NCBI RefSeq assembly: GCF_002414005.1
Contig: NZ_DHYG01000036.1
Location: forward strand, 1 to 49,842
Direction of reading: 5' to 3'
DNA length: 49,842 nucleotides
Source of the DNA: Psychrobacter sp. UBA5136
GTDB taxonomy: Bacteria > Pseudomonadota > Gammaproteobacteria > Pseudomonadales > Moraxellaceae
Made by a program: the position numbers and the translations under genes. Shown in pieces: positions 42,535 through 49,842 of this stretch; the first letter of the stretch is position 1; each line of letters opens with the position of its first letter. Under the pieces are notes generated by a model. That model made no database searches. It was not told the origin of the DNA and was given only the letters and a program-made list of their open reading frames with translations.

Positions 42535-43542
42535 ATGATGCTAAGTGCAACTGAGTTTCTAACGCCGAACGCCATTAACGTGGATACGGTTAATGAAACG
42601 ATTGCGAAAGTCACGCTCGAACCGTTAGAACGCGGCTTTGGGCATACCTTAGGTAATGCCTTACGTCGCATCTTGTTATCTTCATTACCTGGTGCTGCAG
42701 TCATTGAAGCTGAGATTGATGGTGTTGACCATGAATACTCAACGCTTGAAGGACTACAAGAAGACGTGCTTGATTTGCTTTTAAACTTAAAAGGCTTGGC
42801 AATCACGCTTCATGACCAAAATGAAGTATTCTTGACCTTGGATAAACAAGGTCCAGGCACTATTACTGCTGCAGACATCACGTTGCCGCATAATGTCGAC
42901 ATTATCAATCCAGACTTGGTATTGGGTACATTAAGCGATCGTGGTCATCTTAAGATGCGTTTGCGTGTGGTAATGGGTCGTGGATATGAGCCAGCAAACC
43001 AGCGCCGTGAAGATGGCGACACTAAAGCGATTGGACGCTTAAAACTTGATGCAAGTTTTAGTCCAGTACTACGTGTTGCTTATCAGGTTGAGAACGCACG
43101 TGTAGAACAACGTACCGATCTTGATCGTCTTATCATCGAGCTTGAAACTAATGGCACTATCGATCCAGAAGAAGCAATTCGTAAAGCAGCCACTATTTTA
43201 CAACAACAGATTTCTATCTTTGTTGACCTAGAAGCTGAAGAAGCGCCTGAGCCTGTGAAAGAAAAAGAAGAGGTTGATCCGGTGCTTTTACGCCCTGTGG
43301 ACGATCTTGAACTAACGGTTCGCTCAGCCAACTGCTTGAAAGCTGAAAACATTTACTATATCGGTGATTTGGTACAGCGTTCAGAGACTGAACTTCTAAA
43401 AACCCCAAATCTTGGTAAGAAATCATTGACGGAAATCAAGGACGTATTAGCGTCTAAAGATTTAGAGCTCGGAATGCGCCTAGATAACTGGCCACCAGCT
43501 GACCTTCGTGTTGATGATCGCTTTTCTTATCGTAGCCGTTAA
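42535..43542 (+). CDS. rpoA: RNA polymerase alpha subunit
   Basis: The 335-aa protein has the assembly domain (about 20-240) with VTLEPLERGFGHTLGNALRRILLSSLPG, an acidic linker (EEAPEPVKEKEEVDPV) and the C-terminal domain (about 255-325) with LELTVRSANCLKAENIYYIGDLVQRSETELLKTPNLGKKSLTEIKDVL that binds UP elements and activators. GAGGTGA precedes a double ATG; either Met may initiate. Confidence 0.98.
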   Translation: MMLSATEFLTPNAINVDTVNETIAKVTLEPLERGFGHTLGNALRRILLSSLPGAAVIEAEIDGVDHEYSTLEGLQEDVLDLLLNLKGLAITLHDQNEVFLTLDKQGPGTITAADITLPHNVDIINPDLVLGTLSDRGHLKMRLRVVMGRGYEPANQRREDGDTKAIGRLKLDASFSPVLRVAYQVENARVEQRTDLDRLIIELETNGTIDPEEAIRKAATILQQQISIFVDLEAEEAPEPVKEKEEVDPVLLRPVDDLELTVRSANCLKAENIYYIGDLVQRSETELLKTPNLGKKSLTEIKDVLASKDLELGMRLDNWPPADLRVDDRFSYRSR

Positions 43543-43561
43543 ACTTTAAGGATTTTTGACT

Positions 43562-43921
43562 ATGCGCCATCGTAAGAGTGGAGTCAAGCTGGGTCGTACC
43601 GGCAGTCATCGTAAGGCAATGTTTCAGAACATGACCAACTCATTATTTGAGCATGAACTGATCAAAACAACTTTACCAAAAGCAAAAGAATTGCGCCGTG
43701 TTGCTGAGCCATTGATCACTTTGGCTAAAGAAGACAGCGTTGCTAATCGCCGTTTGGCATTTAGCCGTATGCGTAGCAAAGCTATGGTAGGCAAATTATT
43801 TGGCACGCTAGGTCCTCGTTACCAAGCGCGTCCAGGTGGTTATTTGCGTATCGTAAAATGCGGTTACCGTGATGGTGACAATGCGCCAATGGCTTATGTA
43901 GAATTGGTTGATCGCGACTAA
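43562..43921 (+). CDS. rplQ: 50S ribosomal protein L17
   Basis: The 119-aa protein begins MRHRKSGVKLGRTGSHRKAMFQNM and has TTLPKAKELRRVAEPLITLAK and the GGYLRIVKCGYRDGDNAPMAYVELVD end. AAGGA lies about 10 bases before the ATG; an in-frame TTG two codons upstream is unlikely. Last gene of the alpha operon. Confidence 0.98.
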   Translation: MRHRKSGVKLGRTGSHRKAMFQNMTNSLFEHELIKTTLPKAKELRRVAEPLITLAKEDSVANRRLAFSRMRSKAMVGKLFGTLGPRYQARPGGYLRIVKCGYRDGDNAPMAYVELVDRD

Positions 43922-43970
43922 TTTTATACGCTCATCGTGTAATAGAATTGTGTAATAAAGTCTTATAATA

Positions 43971-44000
43971 AAAAAGCTCCAATTATTTGGAGCTTTTTTT
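43971..44000 (+). terminator. Terminator of the ribosomal protein cluster
   Basis: AAAAAGCTCCAA (43971-43982) pairs with TTGGAGCTTTTT (43987-43998) around a TTAT loop, with a long T run. The A-rich left flank means it can also serve the convergent minus-strand gene at 44029. Confidence 0.9.
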
Positions 44001-44028
44001 ATGCGTGTTTATTTATAAAAGCTTTTAT

Positions 44029-44649
44029 TTATGACACCAGCGAGCTGACGTCAGCAGCACCTTGTCTGACAATCTCAGGCTGTTTACTGGTCATATCTAC
44101 GATGGTAGTCAGCTTGGTGGTCTTAATACCTGCGTTGATTAAACCATCCAGTTGGCTACCAAGTAGTTCCTCGATTTCAAAGGGATCGTCCAATATCTCA
44201 TCGCGATGCGGTAATATTAAGGAGCTGGTTAGAATAGGCTCGTCCATCGCTGCTAGCAGTGCTTGTGCAATGGGGTTACTTGGTACCCGTATGCCGATGG
44301 TTTTTTTCTTAGGATGGGCCAATTTTTTAGGAACGTCTTTGGTGGCGTTTAAAATAAAGGTAATCGGCGCCGGGGTATGCGCTTTTAGCTGTTTAAATTG
44401 TACATTATCCACCGTGGCATAGTTGGCAATTTCACTCAAATCGCGGCATAACAAGGTAAATTGGTGTTTATCGTCAAGCTCACGGATATGTTTTAGTTTC
44501 TCTAGCGCGTCTTTGGCGCCCAAACGGCAACCAAACGCATAACTGGTATCGGTAGGGTAGATAAGCAGTTGATCACCGCGTAATAAGTCCGCCGCTTGTT
44601 CAATAAGCCGCGGCTGCGGGTTGTCGGGATGAATGTAAAATACTTGCAT
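44029..44649 (-). CDS. YciO/Sua5-YrdC family protein
   Basis: The 206-aa protein is of the YrdC-like fold that binds double-stranded RNA and nucleotides: LLRGDQLLIYPTDTSYAFGCRLGAKDALEKLKHIRELDDKHQFTLLCRDLSEI, PITFILNATKDVP and KKKTIGIRVPSNPIAQALL. It groups by sequence with YciO rather than the t6A enzyme TsaC or Sua5: it lacks the C-terminal Sua5 domain and has the HIRELDDKHQFTLLC form. A threonylcarbamoyl-AMP-related role is possible but not established for YciO. Convergent with the rplQ operon. Confidence 0.85.
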   Translation of the reverse strand: MQVFYIHPDNPQPRLIEQAADLLRGDQLLIYPTDTSYAFGCRLGAKDALEKLKHIRELDDKHQFTLLCRDLSEIANYATVDNVQFKQLKAHTPAPITFILNATKDVPKKLAHPKKKTIGIRVPSNPIAQALLAAMDEPILTSSLILPHRDEILDDPFEIEELLGSQLDGLINAGIKTTKLTTIVDMTSKQPEIVRQGAADVSSLVS

Positions 44650-44748
44650 AATGGTTCCTTATTTTATAATTATAGATTTCTTTATACGGAATTTTCTAAC
44701 AGATAAACTTGTTTGATTTGATTAACCTTAATAGTGCACTTTTTGATT

Positions 44749-44770
44749 AACGCTATCAAAAGATAGCGTT
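44749..44770. other. Perfect 9-bp hairpin between the yciO-like gene and epmC
   Basis: AACGCTATC (44749-44757) and GATAGCGTT (44762-44770) enclose AAAA. No T run follows on either strand. It lies in the 279-bp gap between two minus-strand genes and may mark the end of epmC mRNA or a regulator site. Confidence 0.4.
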
Positions 44771-44928
44771 GCTACTGAGATAGGGCTATTATTAAGATAG
44801 TATAACGTAAAGCAAATATAAGTTTATTAGCAAGGCGTTAATATGAGTAGGGAAACGTTAACGCTATAAATGCTGGCTTAACAAAGATAAGTAAGCGCTA
44901 AGGAACTAAGCAAAGGAATATTTCTAAA

Positions 44929-45633
44929 TTAATCAGCAGTACAAATACGTAATAACGCCTGCAATAACGTCTTAGCGTCGCGCGGCAGGGTGTGCGGGTC
45001 GGTAATATAGTTTTTAGCTTGCTGATACACGTCTTGTGCAAAGGTGCTGCTGCTGGTATCAAAGTCAGCAAACAGATTGTCTTGTGATACTTGAAAGTTA
45101 CGATTGCACGCTAAAGTAAATAAGCATTCTAATGCTTGTGGTTTAATCTCTACGCGCTCAAACGCCTGTTGCTGCGCCTTTGTGCGCCCATCAGGAGCGT
45201 ACCAGTAACCAAAGTCGCTTAGCCTTCTACGTTCTTTGCCAGCGACGCACCAGTGGCTTAGCTCATGCAAGGCGCTTTGAAAGAAACCATGGGCAAACTC
45301 AATGCGTGCGGCCTCATTATCCTTGGCAGGAAAGTATTCTGGTTCGCTATCACCGCGCACGAGGATAACTTGTTGATGAGAAAATAGCATATTAAATAAG
45401 TTTATCAGCCAATCGGTCGCCACTTTTTCCTTATCCTCAGCACTGTTTATAAGTGGAGCGTGAATAAGTTGTTGCCATTGTTCTGACAATTCTTGCAGCG
45501 GTAACTGTGCGATAGGATTTATGGGCGCAGCAGATTTTTTACTTTCTAATGAATTTAGGCGTTTTAGCAACTGTTTGGCGTCAGACGCAGTAAGCAAGCG
45601 AGAAAAGTTAGGAGCAACAACAGGCGATATCAT
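44929..45633 (-). CDS. epmC: Elongation factor P hydroxylase (EpmC)
   Basis: The protein matches EpmC/YfcM, which hydroxylates the lysylated Lys of EF-P. The metal-binding HELSHW (123-128), GKERRRLSDFGYWYAPDGRT (132-151) and FERVEIKPQALECLF are all present. At 234 aa it is about 50 residues longer than the E. coli protein because of an N-terminal extension (about 1-50) of low conservation appearance. The start could be further downstream, but no better Met is visible. Probably monocistronic. Confidence 0.9.
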   Translation of the reverse strand: MISPVVAPNFSRLLTASDAKQLLKRLNSLESKKSAAPINPIAQLPLQELSEQWQQLIHAPLINSAEDKEKVATDWLINLFNMLFSHQQVILVRGDSEPEYFPAKDNEAARIEFAHGFFQSALHELSHWCVAGKERRRLSDFGYWYAPDGRTKAQQQAFERVEIKPQALECLFTLACNRNFQVSQDNLFADFDTSSSTFAQDVYQQAKNYITDPHTLPRDAKTLLQALLRICTAD

Positions 45634-45877
45634 ATAAAAATATTAACCAAATAAAATAAGTGAAACAGAGAGAGCTTTGTATAGACGAAAAGTAATATGA
45701 AGAAAGAGGAGAAACCAGTACAAAGACTGCTATCAAAATCAGTGCTTAAAACAGTGCTGGAATTATTGCTGAAATCAGGTTCAAAAAATCTTAACATACT
45801 AGCCCTAGCGCTAAACGGCGCTTTCCGTTAGTATGGCAGGCAATATTATACACCGTTTTTGATGAATGAGGCCGCGC

Positions 45878-46471
45878 ATGTCAAGCACTCCAATAAACAA
45901 GCCGTCAGCGCTTCAGGCTGACAAAACAGCAGCTGCGATGTCGTCCAACTTGCCAGAAGATATTTCTTTAAGTAAGTGGGAAGACAGCGGTTTTGAATGG
46001 TCGGGACAGGTTGCGCCGCGTTCTTTTGAGCGCCTCGATGCCATATTGACGACCGAGCATGAGCAGTCAAACCTTCAGCTTAAAGCCGATCTATATCGCC
46101 ACAATAACGTGTTGCATTTATCTTTTACCTTAACGGGTGAGGTATGGTTGACCTGCCAGCGCTGCTTGCAACCCGTCGCTATCGATTTGACCGATGATTA
46201 CGATATCGCCCTACTTGATAATGAGAGCCAAGTGCGCTTGGTTGGTGAAGAGCAGGATTATCTATTGCTTGATGAAATTATCACTGAGCCTGCCCCAGAG
46301 CGTTTATTACCGTTTAAAAAATTGATCGAAGATGAGATTTTACTAAAAACGCCGATGGCGCCAAAACATGATGATTGTGAGATGAGCGTTGAGCAGTTTG
46401 GTGACATTCCAGAAGAAGAGGAAAGTGAAAATCCTTTTGCGGCGTTAGCTTCGTTAAAAGGCAAGTTATAG
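45878..46471 (+). CDS. yceD: YceD family (DUF177) 23S rRNA accumulation protein
   Basis: The protein (197 aa from this start) has the YceD core: FEWSGQVAPRSFERLDAIL, LHLSFTLTGEVWLTCQRCLQPVAIDL with the CxxC pair, and a Glu-rich C-terminus with FKKLIEDEILL and NPFAALASLKGKL. The family is implicated in 23S rRNA accumulation and its gene almost always precedes rpmF, as here. An ATG exists at 45866, but GAGG at 45869-45872 positions the start at ATG 45878. Confidence 0.9.
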   Translation: MSSTPINKPSALQADKTAAAMSSNLPEDISLSKWEDSGFEWSGQVAPRSFERLDAILTTEHEQSNLQLKADLYRHNNVLHLSFTLTGEVWLTCQRCLQPVAIDLTDDYDIALLDNESQVRLVGEEQDYLLLDEIITEPAPERLLPFKKLIEDEILLKTPMAPKHDDCEMSVEQFGDIPEEEESENPFAALASLKGKL

Positions 46472-46799
46472 CCGAATAATTGGCAGTATAACGTCGGTAA
46501 ATCGTTACTTTCCACCTTTTATCAGCTTTTTGCCCAAGAGTGAAAAGCAGGGCTTTATTAATTCGCTAAACATGCGTATAATGTCCCGTTTATTGCATTC
46601 TAGCAACCTGCCGCTGGCAGAGAGAAGCTGGCTTCGCAAACGAACTATAGATTTTAGACGTAGTCAGCACTTTAATACGTGTGGCAATCTATTTAACTAA
46701 TGATGCGTAAGACTTAGGTTGTGGTGATTATATAGCCTCTGTCGGTATCGATTAAAGCTGAATTTCAAGCTTAACCCTTTTAAGTATAGGAGCTATATC
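46472..46799. other. yceD-rpmF intergenic region with candidate promoter
   Basis: In this 328-bp stretch TATAAT at 46577-46582 follows a weak -35 TTATTA (46555-46560) at 16 bases. It would give rpmF a leader of about 210 bases. The gap is much wider than in E. coli, where yceD and rpmF are closely linked. No gene is seen. Confidence 0.4.
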
Positions 46800-46982
46800 A
46801 TGGCTGTTCAAAAAAGTCGTAAAAGTCGTTCTCGTCGTGACATGCGCCGTTCACATCATCGTATGGAAGTGGCTGAATTAAGCATCGACGCTACTACTGG
46901 TGAAAAACATCGTCGTCATCACATGACTAAAGATGGTTTCTATCGTGGTCGCCAGCTTTTCAAAGTTAGTCAAGACGCTTAA
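46800..46982 (+). CDS. rpmF: 50S ribosomal protein L32
   Basis: The 60-aa basic protein begins MAVQKSRKSRSRRDMRRSHH and ends with GFYRGRQLFKVSQDA. It lacks the zinc-binding Cys pairs of some L32 forms, as is usual in gammaproteobacteria. TAGGAG precedes the ATG, and a terminator follows. Confidence 0.97.
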   Translation: MAVQKSRKSRSRRDMRRSHHRMEVAELSIDATTGEKHRRHHMTKDGFYRGRQLFKVSQDA

Positions 46983-47080
46983 GTTATTTGCTCATTGATG
47001 GTTGGTGCAAAATGATGGTAGTTCTGATGACTATCGTTGATTTTACACAGTTATTATCGCGCAAGCAGTTTGAGTAAACG

Positions 47081-47135
47081 AAAGCCAAGTTATTTCGCTA
47101 TCATATATTATGAGGCTAGATAACTTGGCTTTTTG
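47081..47135 (+). terminator. Terminator after rpmF
   Basis: AAGCCAAGTTAT (47082-47093) pairs perfectly with ATAACTTGGCTT (47120-47131), with a 26-base loop region and TTT after it. The rest of the rpmF-fabD gap (47136-47364) has a TATAAT at 47310-47315 without a good -35 box and a small ACCCC/GGGGT hairpin (47318-47336) close to fabD. Confidence 0.75.
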
Positions 47136-47364
47136 TTATGCATTTTTTATCAGGTATAGGTTTTAGAAATACCTCATTTTAGACCTTCAGATTTTTGACG
47201 GCTATGCTAATTGTCTGCATCAGTGTATAGTTTAATAGCAATCAGCTGTCTTAAAGGAATAATGATAGCAAATGCTCCTAGAATAAACCTTCTCATTAGT
47301 CTTTAATATTATAATAAACCCCATTCATTTAGGGGTATTTCCAATTAAATAAGGAATATTGGTT

Positions 47365-48333
47365 ATGGCCTCTGTACCCGATATGATAAAAAAACAACCC
47401 ACCCGTATTGCCGTCCTGTTCCCAGGGCAAGGTTCGCAAGTTGTCGGTATGCTCAGTGAGCTTGCCGAAACGTACCCTGAAATTCGTGATACTTTTACTG
47501 AAGCGAGCGCTGCGCTTGGCGAAGATTTATGGGCAATCTGTCAGGACGAGGACAAACTTAACCAGACTCAATACACCCAGCCAGCATTATTAACGGCTAG
47601 CATGGCAATTTGGCGCATCCTACAACAAAAAATAGAAGATAAGCCTTGTTACTTAGCGGGTCACTCGCTGGGCGAGTATAGCGCCTTGTGTGCTGCTGGG
47701 GTGATATCCCTTGCGGATGCGGTAAAGCTGGTGCATAAACGTGGTCAGTTGATGCAAGAGGCGGTGGTTGGTGTCGATACGGCAATGGCCGCGGTGCTGG
47801 GCCTTGAAGATCACCGCGTCGAAAACTTATGTGAGCAAGCAACCGAACATGTTGATAACGCTATTGTTGGGGCCGCAAACTTCAATAGTCCAGGTCAAGT
47901 GGTGGTTTCAGGTAATGCTGCAGGCGTCAATGCGGTGATTGATAAAGTACAAAATACCGGCAAAAAAGCCATCCCATTAAAGGTTAGTGTGCCGTCGCAT
48001 TGTGCCCTTATGGAACCTGCGACCAGTGCCTTGGCTGACGAGTTGGCGGCCATTCAGTTCGATCAAGCGGCCATTCCCGTAATTCAAAACCGTCATGCCC
48101 GCGTTGAAAGCAATGCAGTCGCTATCAAGCAAGCATTAACCGAGCAGTTAAGTGAACCCGTCCTCTGGTCAAAAACCATGCAAGAACTGGCGGACAAACA
48201 AATTAACATATTAATCGAATGCGGTAGCGGAAATGTTCTCAGCAACTTGGCTAAGCGTCAGGCGCACCCTATTGCCAGCTATCCGACCGACAAGCCCGCC
48301 CGATTAGATAAATTGATGGAGGTATTATCATGA
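47365..48333 (+). CDS. fabD: Malonyl-CoA:ACP transacylase
   Basis: FabD loads malonyl groups onto ACP for fatty-acid elongation. The 322-aa protein shows VLFPGQGSQ near the N-terminus, the nucleophile motif GHSLGEYSAL (Ser about 101), NFNSPGQVVVSG and VSVPSHCALM with the catalytic His, and ECGSGNVLSNLAKR at the end. An in-frame TTG lies 6 bases upstream, but the ATG at 47365 with AAGGA before it is preferred. It overlaps fabG by four bases. plsX and fabH, which precede fabD in E. coli, are absent here. Confidence 0.97.
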   Translation: MASVPDMIKKQPTRIAVLFPGQGSQVVGMLSELAETYPEIRDTFTEASAALGEDLWAICQDEDKLNQTQYTQPALLTASMAIWRILQQKIEDKPCYLAGHSLGEYSALCAAGVISLADAVKLVHKRGQLMQEAVVGVDTAMAAVLGLEDHRVENLCEQATEHVDNAIVGAANFNSPGQVVVSGNAAGVNAVIDKVQNTGKKAIPLKVSVPSHCALMEPATSALADELAAIQFDQAAIPVIQNRHARVESNAVAIKQALTEQLSEPVLWSKTMQELADKQINILIECGSGNVLSNLAKRQAHPIASYPTDKPARLDKLMEVLS

Positions 48334-49058
48334 GCCGTACGATTACACTGGTGACGGGCGCGAGCCGCGGTATTGGTAAAGCCGTTGCCAAACGTTTTGC
48401 CAAAGAAGGGCACTTTGTCATTGGCACCGCTACCACCGAAAAAGGCGCAGCGCTTATCGAAGATTACCTAAATGACAGTGGCGGTATTGGACGTGTGTTA
48501 GATGTGCGCGATACGGCGCAGATTGATAAGCTGTTTGAAGAGATCGAAAGCGTTTACGGCGCCGTGCAAGTACTGGTCAATAACGCCGGTATTACCCAGG
48601 ATGGCTTATTGATGCGTATGAAAGATGAAGATTGGGACAATGTTGTCGATACCAATCTGACTTCGGTTTATCGTATGAGTAAGCGAGCGGTACGCGGTAT
48701 GATGAAAGCGCGCCGTGGCCGTATCATCAATATCACCTCTGTGGTTGCACAAATGGGCAATGCAGGTCAATCTAACTATGCTGCCACTAAAGCGGGCGTT
48801 GAAGGGTTTAGTCGGACGCTGGCGCGCGAAATCGGCTCACGACAAGTAACGATTAACTGTGTCGCTCCAGGCCTTATTGAAACCGATATGACCGATGAGC
48901 TTGATGAGCGCTTACTCAATTCAATGCTTGATGCGGTACCGATTAGCCGCCTTGGCCAGCCAGAAGACATAGCCGCAGCCGTATTTTTCTTAGCAGGTGA
49001 TGAGGCCAGCTATATCACCGGCGCTGTTATTCCTGTCAATGGTGGCATGTACATGTAA
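48330..49058 (+). CDS. fabG: 3-oxoacyl-ACP reductase
   Basis: FabG reduces beta-ketoacyl-ACP with NADPH. The 242-aa short-chain dehydrogenase has TGASRGIG (9-16), NNAG (84-87) and catalytic S137, Y150 and K154 in SNYAATKAG, ending with TGAVIPVNGGMYM. ATGA overlap with fabD indicates coupling. GGAGG precedes the start within fabD. Confidence 0.97.
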   Translation: MSRTITLVTGASRGIGKAVAKRFAKEGHFVIGTATTEKGAALIEDYLNDSGGIGRVLDVRDTAQIDKLFEEIESVYGAVQVLVNNAGITQDGLLMRMKDEDWDNVVDTNLTSVYRMSKRAVRGMMKARRGRIINITSVVAQMGNAGQSNYAATKAGVEGFSRTLAREIGSRQVTINCVAPGLIETDMTDELDERLLNSMLDAVPISRLGQPEDIAAAVFFLAGDEASYITGAVIPVNGGMYM

Positions 49059-49369
49059 TGGTTAGGATTTGAATCCTAGCTGCAATACTTGCAATAACTG
49101 AACTGTGTGGGCGTTACATACTGATAATAAAAAACTCTGTGAACGAGTGTAAACTATAATAAAGGGTGCTATAATGGCGAATACTTTTTTGTCAAAGCCC
49201 TGTATGATAGCTAGGTTTTAACAGACATCCGTCAAAATGTATAATTTGTTATCAGGCACTCTGACAGCCATGATAATTTGACCAGCCCATTTTATATATA
49301 TTGCCATGGTGCTTTATCAAAACACGATGGCAATTTGTCAAAATAATAGATCAAAAAGGAGAAATCTAC
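49059..49369. other. fabG-acpP intergenic region
   Basis: This is a 311-bp stretch without a gene. It contains the acpP promoter candidate (49218-49245) and two further TATAAT boxes (49155-49160 and 49170-49175) with poor -35 partners. Separate strong transcription of acpP fits the high need for ACP. Confidence 0.5.
49218..49245 (+). promoter_or_regulatory. Candidate acpP promoter
   Basis: TTAACA (49218-49223) and TATAAT (49240-49245) are 16 bases apart, five of six and six of six matches to the sigma-70 consensus. The transcript would carry a leader of about 115-120 bases. Confidence 0.55.
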
Positions 49370-49606
49370 ATGAGTAATGATATCGAGCTAAGAGTTAAAT
49401 CTGCCGTAGCGGAACAATTAGGTATGAACGTTGAAGATATCAACAACGATGCTTCATTCATGGAAGACTTAGGTGCTGATTCATTAGACCTAGTTGAATT
49501 GGTTATGTCATTCGAAAGCGACTTTGGCATCACGATTCCTGATGAAGATTCAGCAGAATTAACGACTGTTCAAAAAGCCATTGATTACGTGCAAGCGCAG
49601 CTATAA
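49370..49606 (+). CDS. acpP: Acyl carrier protein
   Basis: The 78-aa acidic protein begins MSNDIELRVKSAVAEQLG and contains GADSLDLVELVM with S38, the site of the 4'-phosphopantetheine arm. AAGGAG lies 8 bases before the ATG; the frame is open upstream, but nothing there resembles ACP. It follows fabG after a promoter-containing gap and is closed by a terminator. Confidence 0.98.
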   Translation: MSNDIELRVKSAVAEQLGMNVEDINNDASFMEDLGADSLDLVELVMSFESDFGITIPDEDSAELTTVQKAIDYVQAQL

Positions 49607-49635
49607 TTAGCGTTTCGCTGAGTAAATGTCATATG

Positions 49636-49667
49636 ACCGTTTATCTTAATTGATAAGCGGTTTTTTT
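49636..49667 (+). terminator. Terminator after acpP
   Basis: ACCGTTTATC (49636-49645) pairs with GATAAGCGGT (49652-49661) with one G-U pair, followed by seven or more T. Confidence 0.85.
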
Positions 49668-49719
49668 ATGTCTTTTTGATAACTATAGTCAATGAAAAGT
49701 AATATCGATACACCACACG

Positions 49720-49789
49720 CTGCTTGTATAGTTTTTTCTTGCTTGCTGAGCCTACGCAGACAGAGGCTGCAAAAAAACTATACAAGCAG
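49720..49789. repeat. Long inverted-repeat element with 18-bp perfect arms
   Basis: CTGCTTGTATAGTTTTTT (49720-49737) is the exact inverse complement of 49772-49789, separated by 34 bases. Inside, AGCCT (49749-49753) can pair with AGGCT (49764-49768). It lies 53 bp after the acpP terminator. It resembles a dispersed intergenic repeat or a bidirectional terminator; whether it recurs in the genome cannot be judged from this window. Confidence 0.7.
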
Positions 49790-49842
49790 TACCGTAGCGT
49801 TTTTAAAATATTTTAACTATATATACCCCACTCTCAACTTGA

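Overview
The window reads as a gammaproteobacterial chromosome segment, most probably Moraxellaceae and Psychrobacter-like. This is an inference from protein relatedness and gene order, for example yceD-rpmF directly followed by fabD-fabG-acpP without plsX and fabH. Most of it is core genome: gatCAB, mreBCD-maf-rng, an uninterrupted S10-spc-alpha ribosomal protein cluster running from rpsJ to rplQ, and a fatty-acid synthesis cluster.

Layout. 1-5400 is a variable chromosomal stretch: a DUF2726 protein, an unrecognised lipoprotein, an unrecognised outer-membrane beta-barrel protein, a DUF1853 protein and a YdhR-like monooxygenase. 5401-19703 is an integrated genetic island of 14.3 kb. It is bounded by a 24-bp direct repeat that copies the 3' end of the adjacent tRNA-Pro(GGG) gene. 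It encodes a P4-type tyrosine integrase, an unrecognised 273-aa protein, an AlpA-like regulator, a small HTH protein, two tiny coupled genes (one of 57 codons), a DUF1376 replication protein and a DnaB-like helicase, all on the minus strand. Facing them on the plus strand is a type I restriction-modification cassette, hsdM-hsdS-(HEPN/MltR-like gene)-hsdR. No capsid, terminase, tail or lysis genes are visible, so it looks like a satellite or integrative element with its own replication module and a defence cargo.

19687-19763 is tRNA-Pro(GGG) with its own promoter. 19878-23289 is gatC-gatA-gatB (minus strand). 23963-29361 is mreB-mreC-mreD-maf-rng (plus strand). 29789-43921 is rpsJ-rplC-rplD-rplW-rplB-rpsS-rplV-rpsC-rplP-rpmC-rpsQ / rplN-rplX-rplE-rpsN-rpsH-rplF-rplR-rpsE-rpmD-rplO-secY-rpmJ / rpsM-rpsK-rpsD-rpoA-rplQ, closed by a strong terminator. 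44029-45633 holds a YciO/Sua5-family gene and epmC (minus strand). 45878-49606 is yceD-rpmF, then fabD-fabG-acpP, followed by a terminator and a long inverted-repeat element near the window end.

The best candidates for something not well described are in the island: the HEPN-motif protein inserted between hsdS and hsdR, the repeated short motifs flanking the restriction cassette, and the paired 12-bp repeats at both island ends, which look like integrase arm sites. Outside it, the perfect dyad with a TATAAT in its loop upstream of mreB, a terminator-like hairpin inside the spc operon between rpsH and rplF, and the terminal 18-bp inverted repeat deserve a second look.
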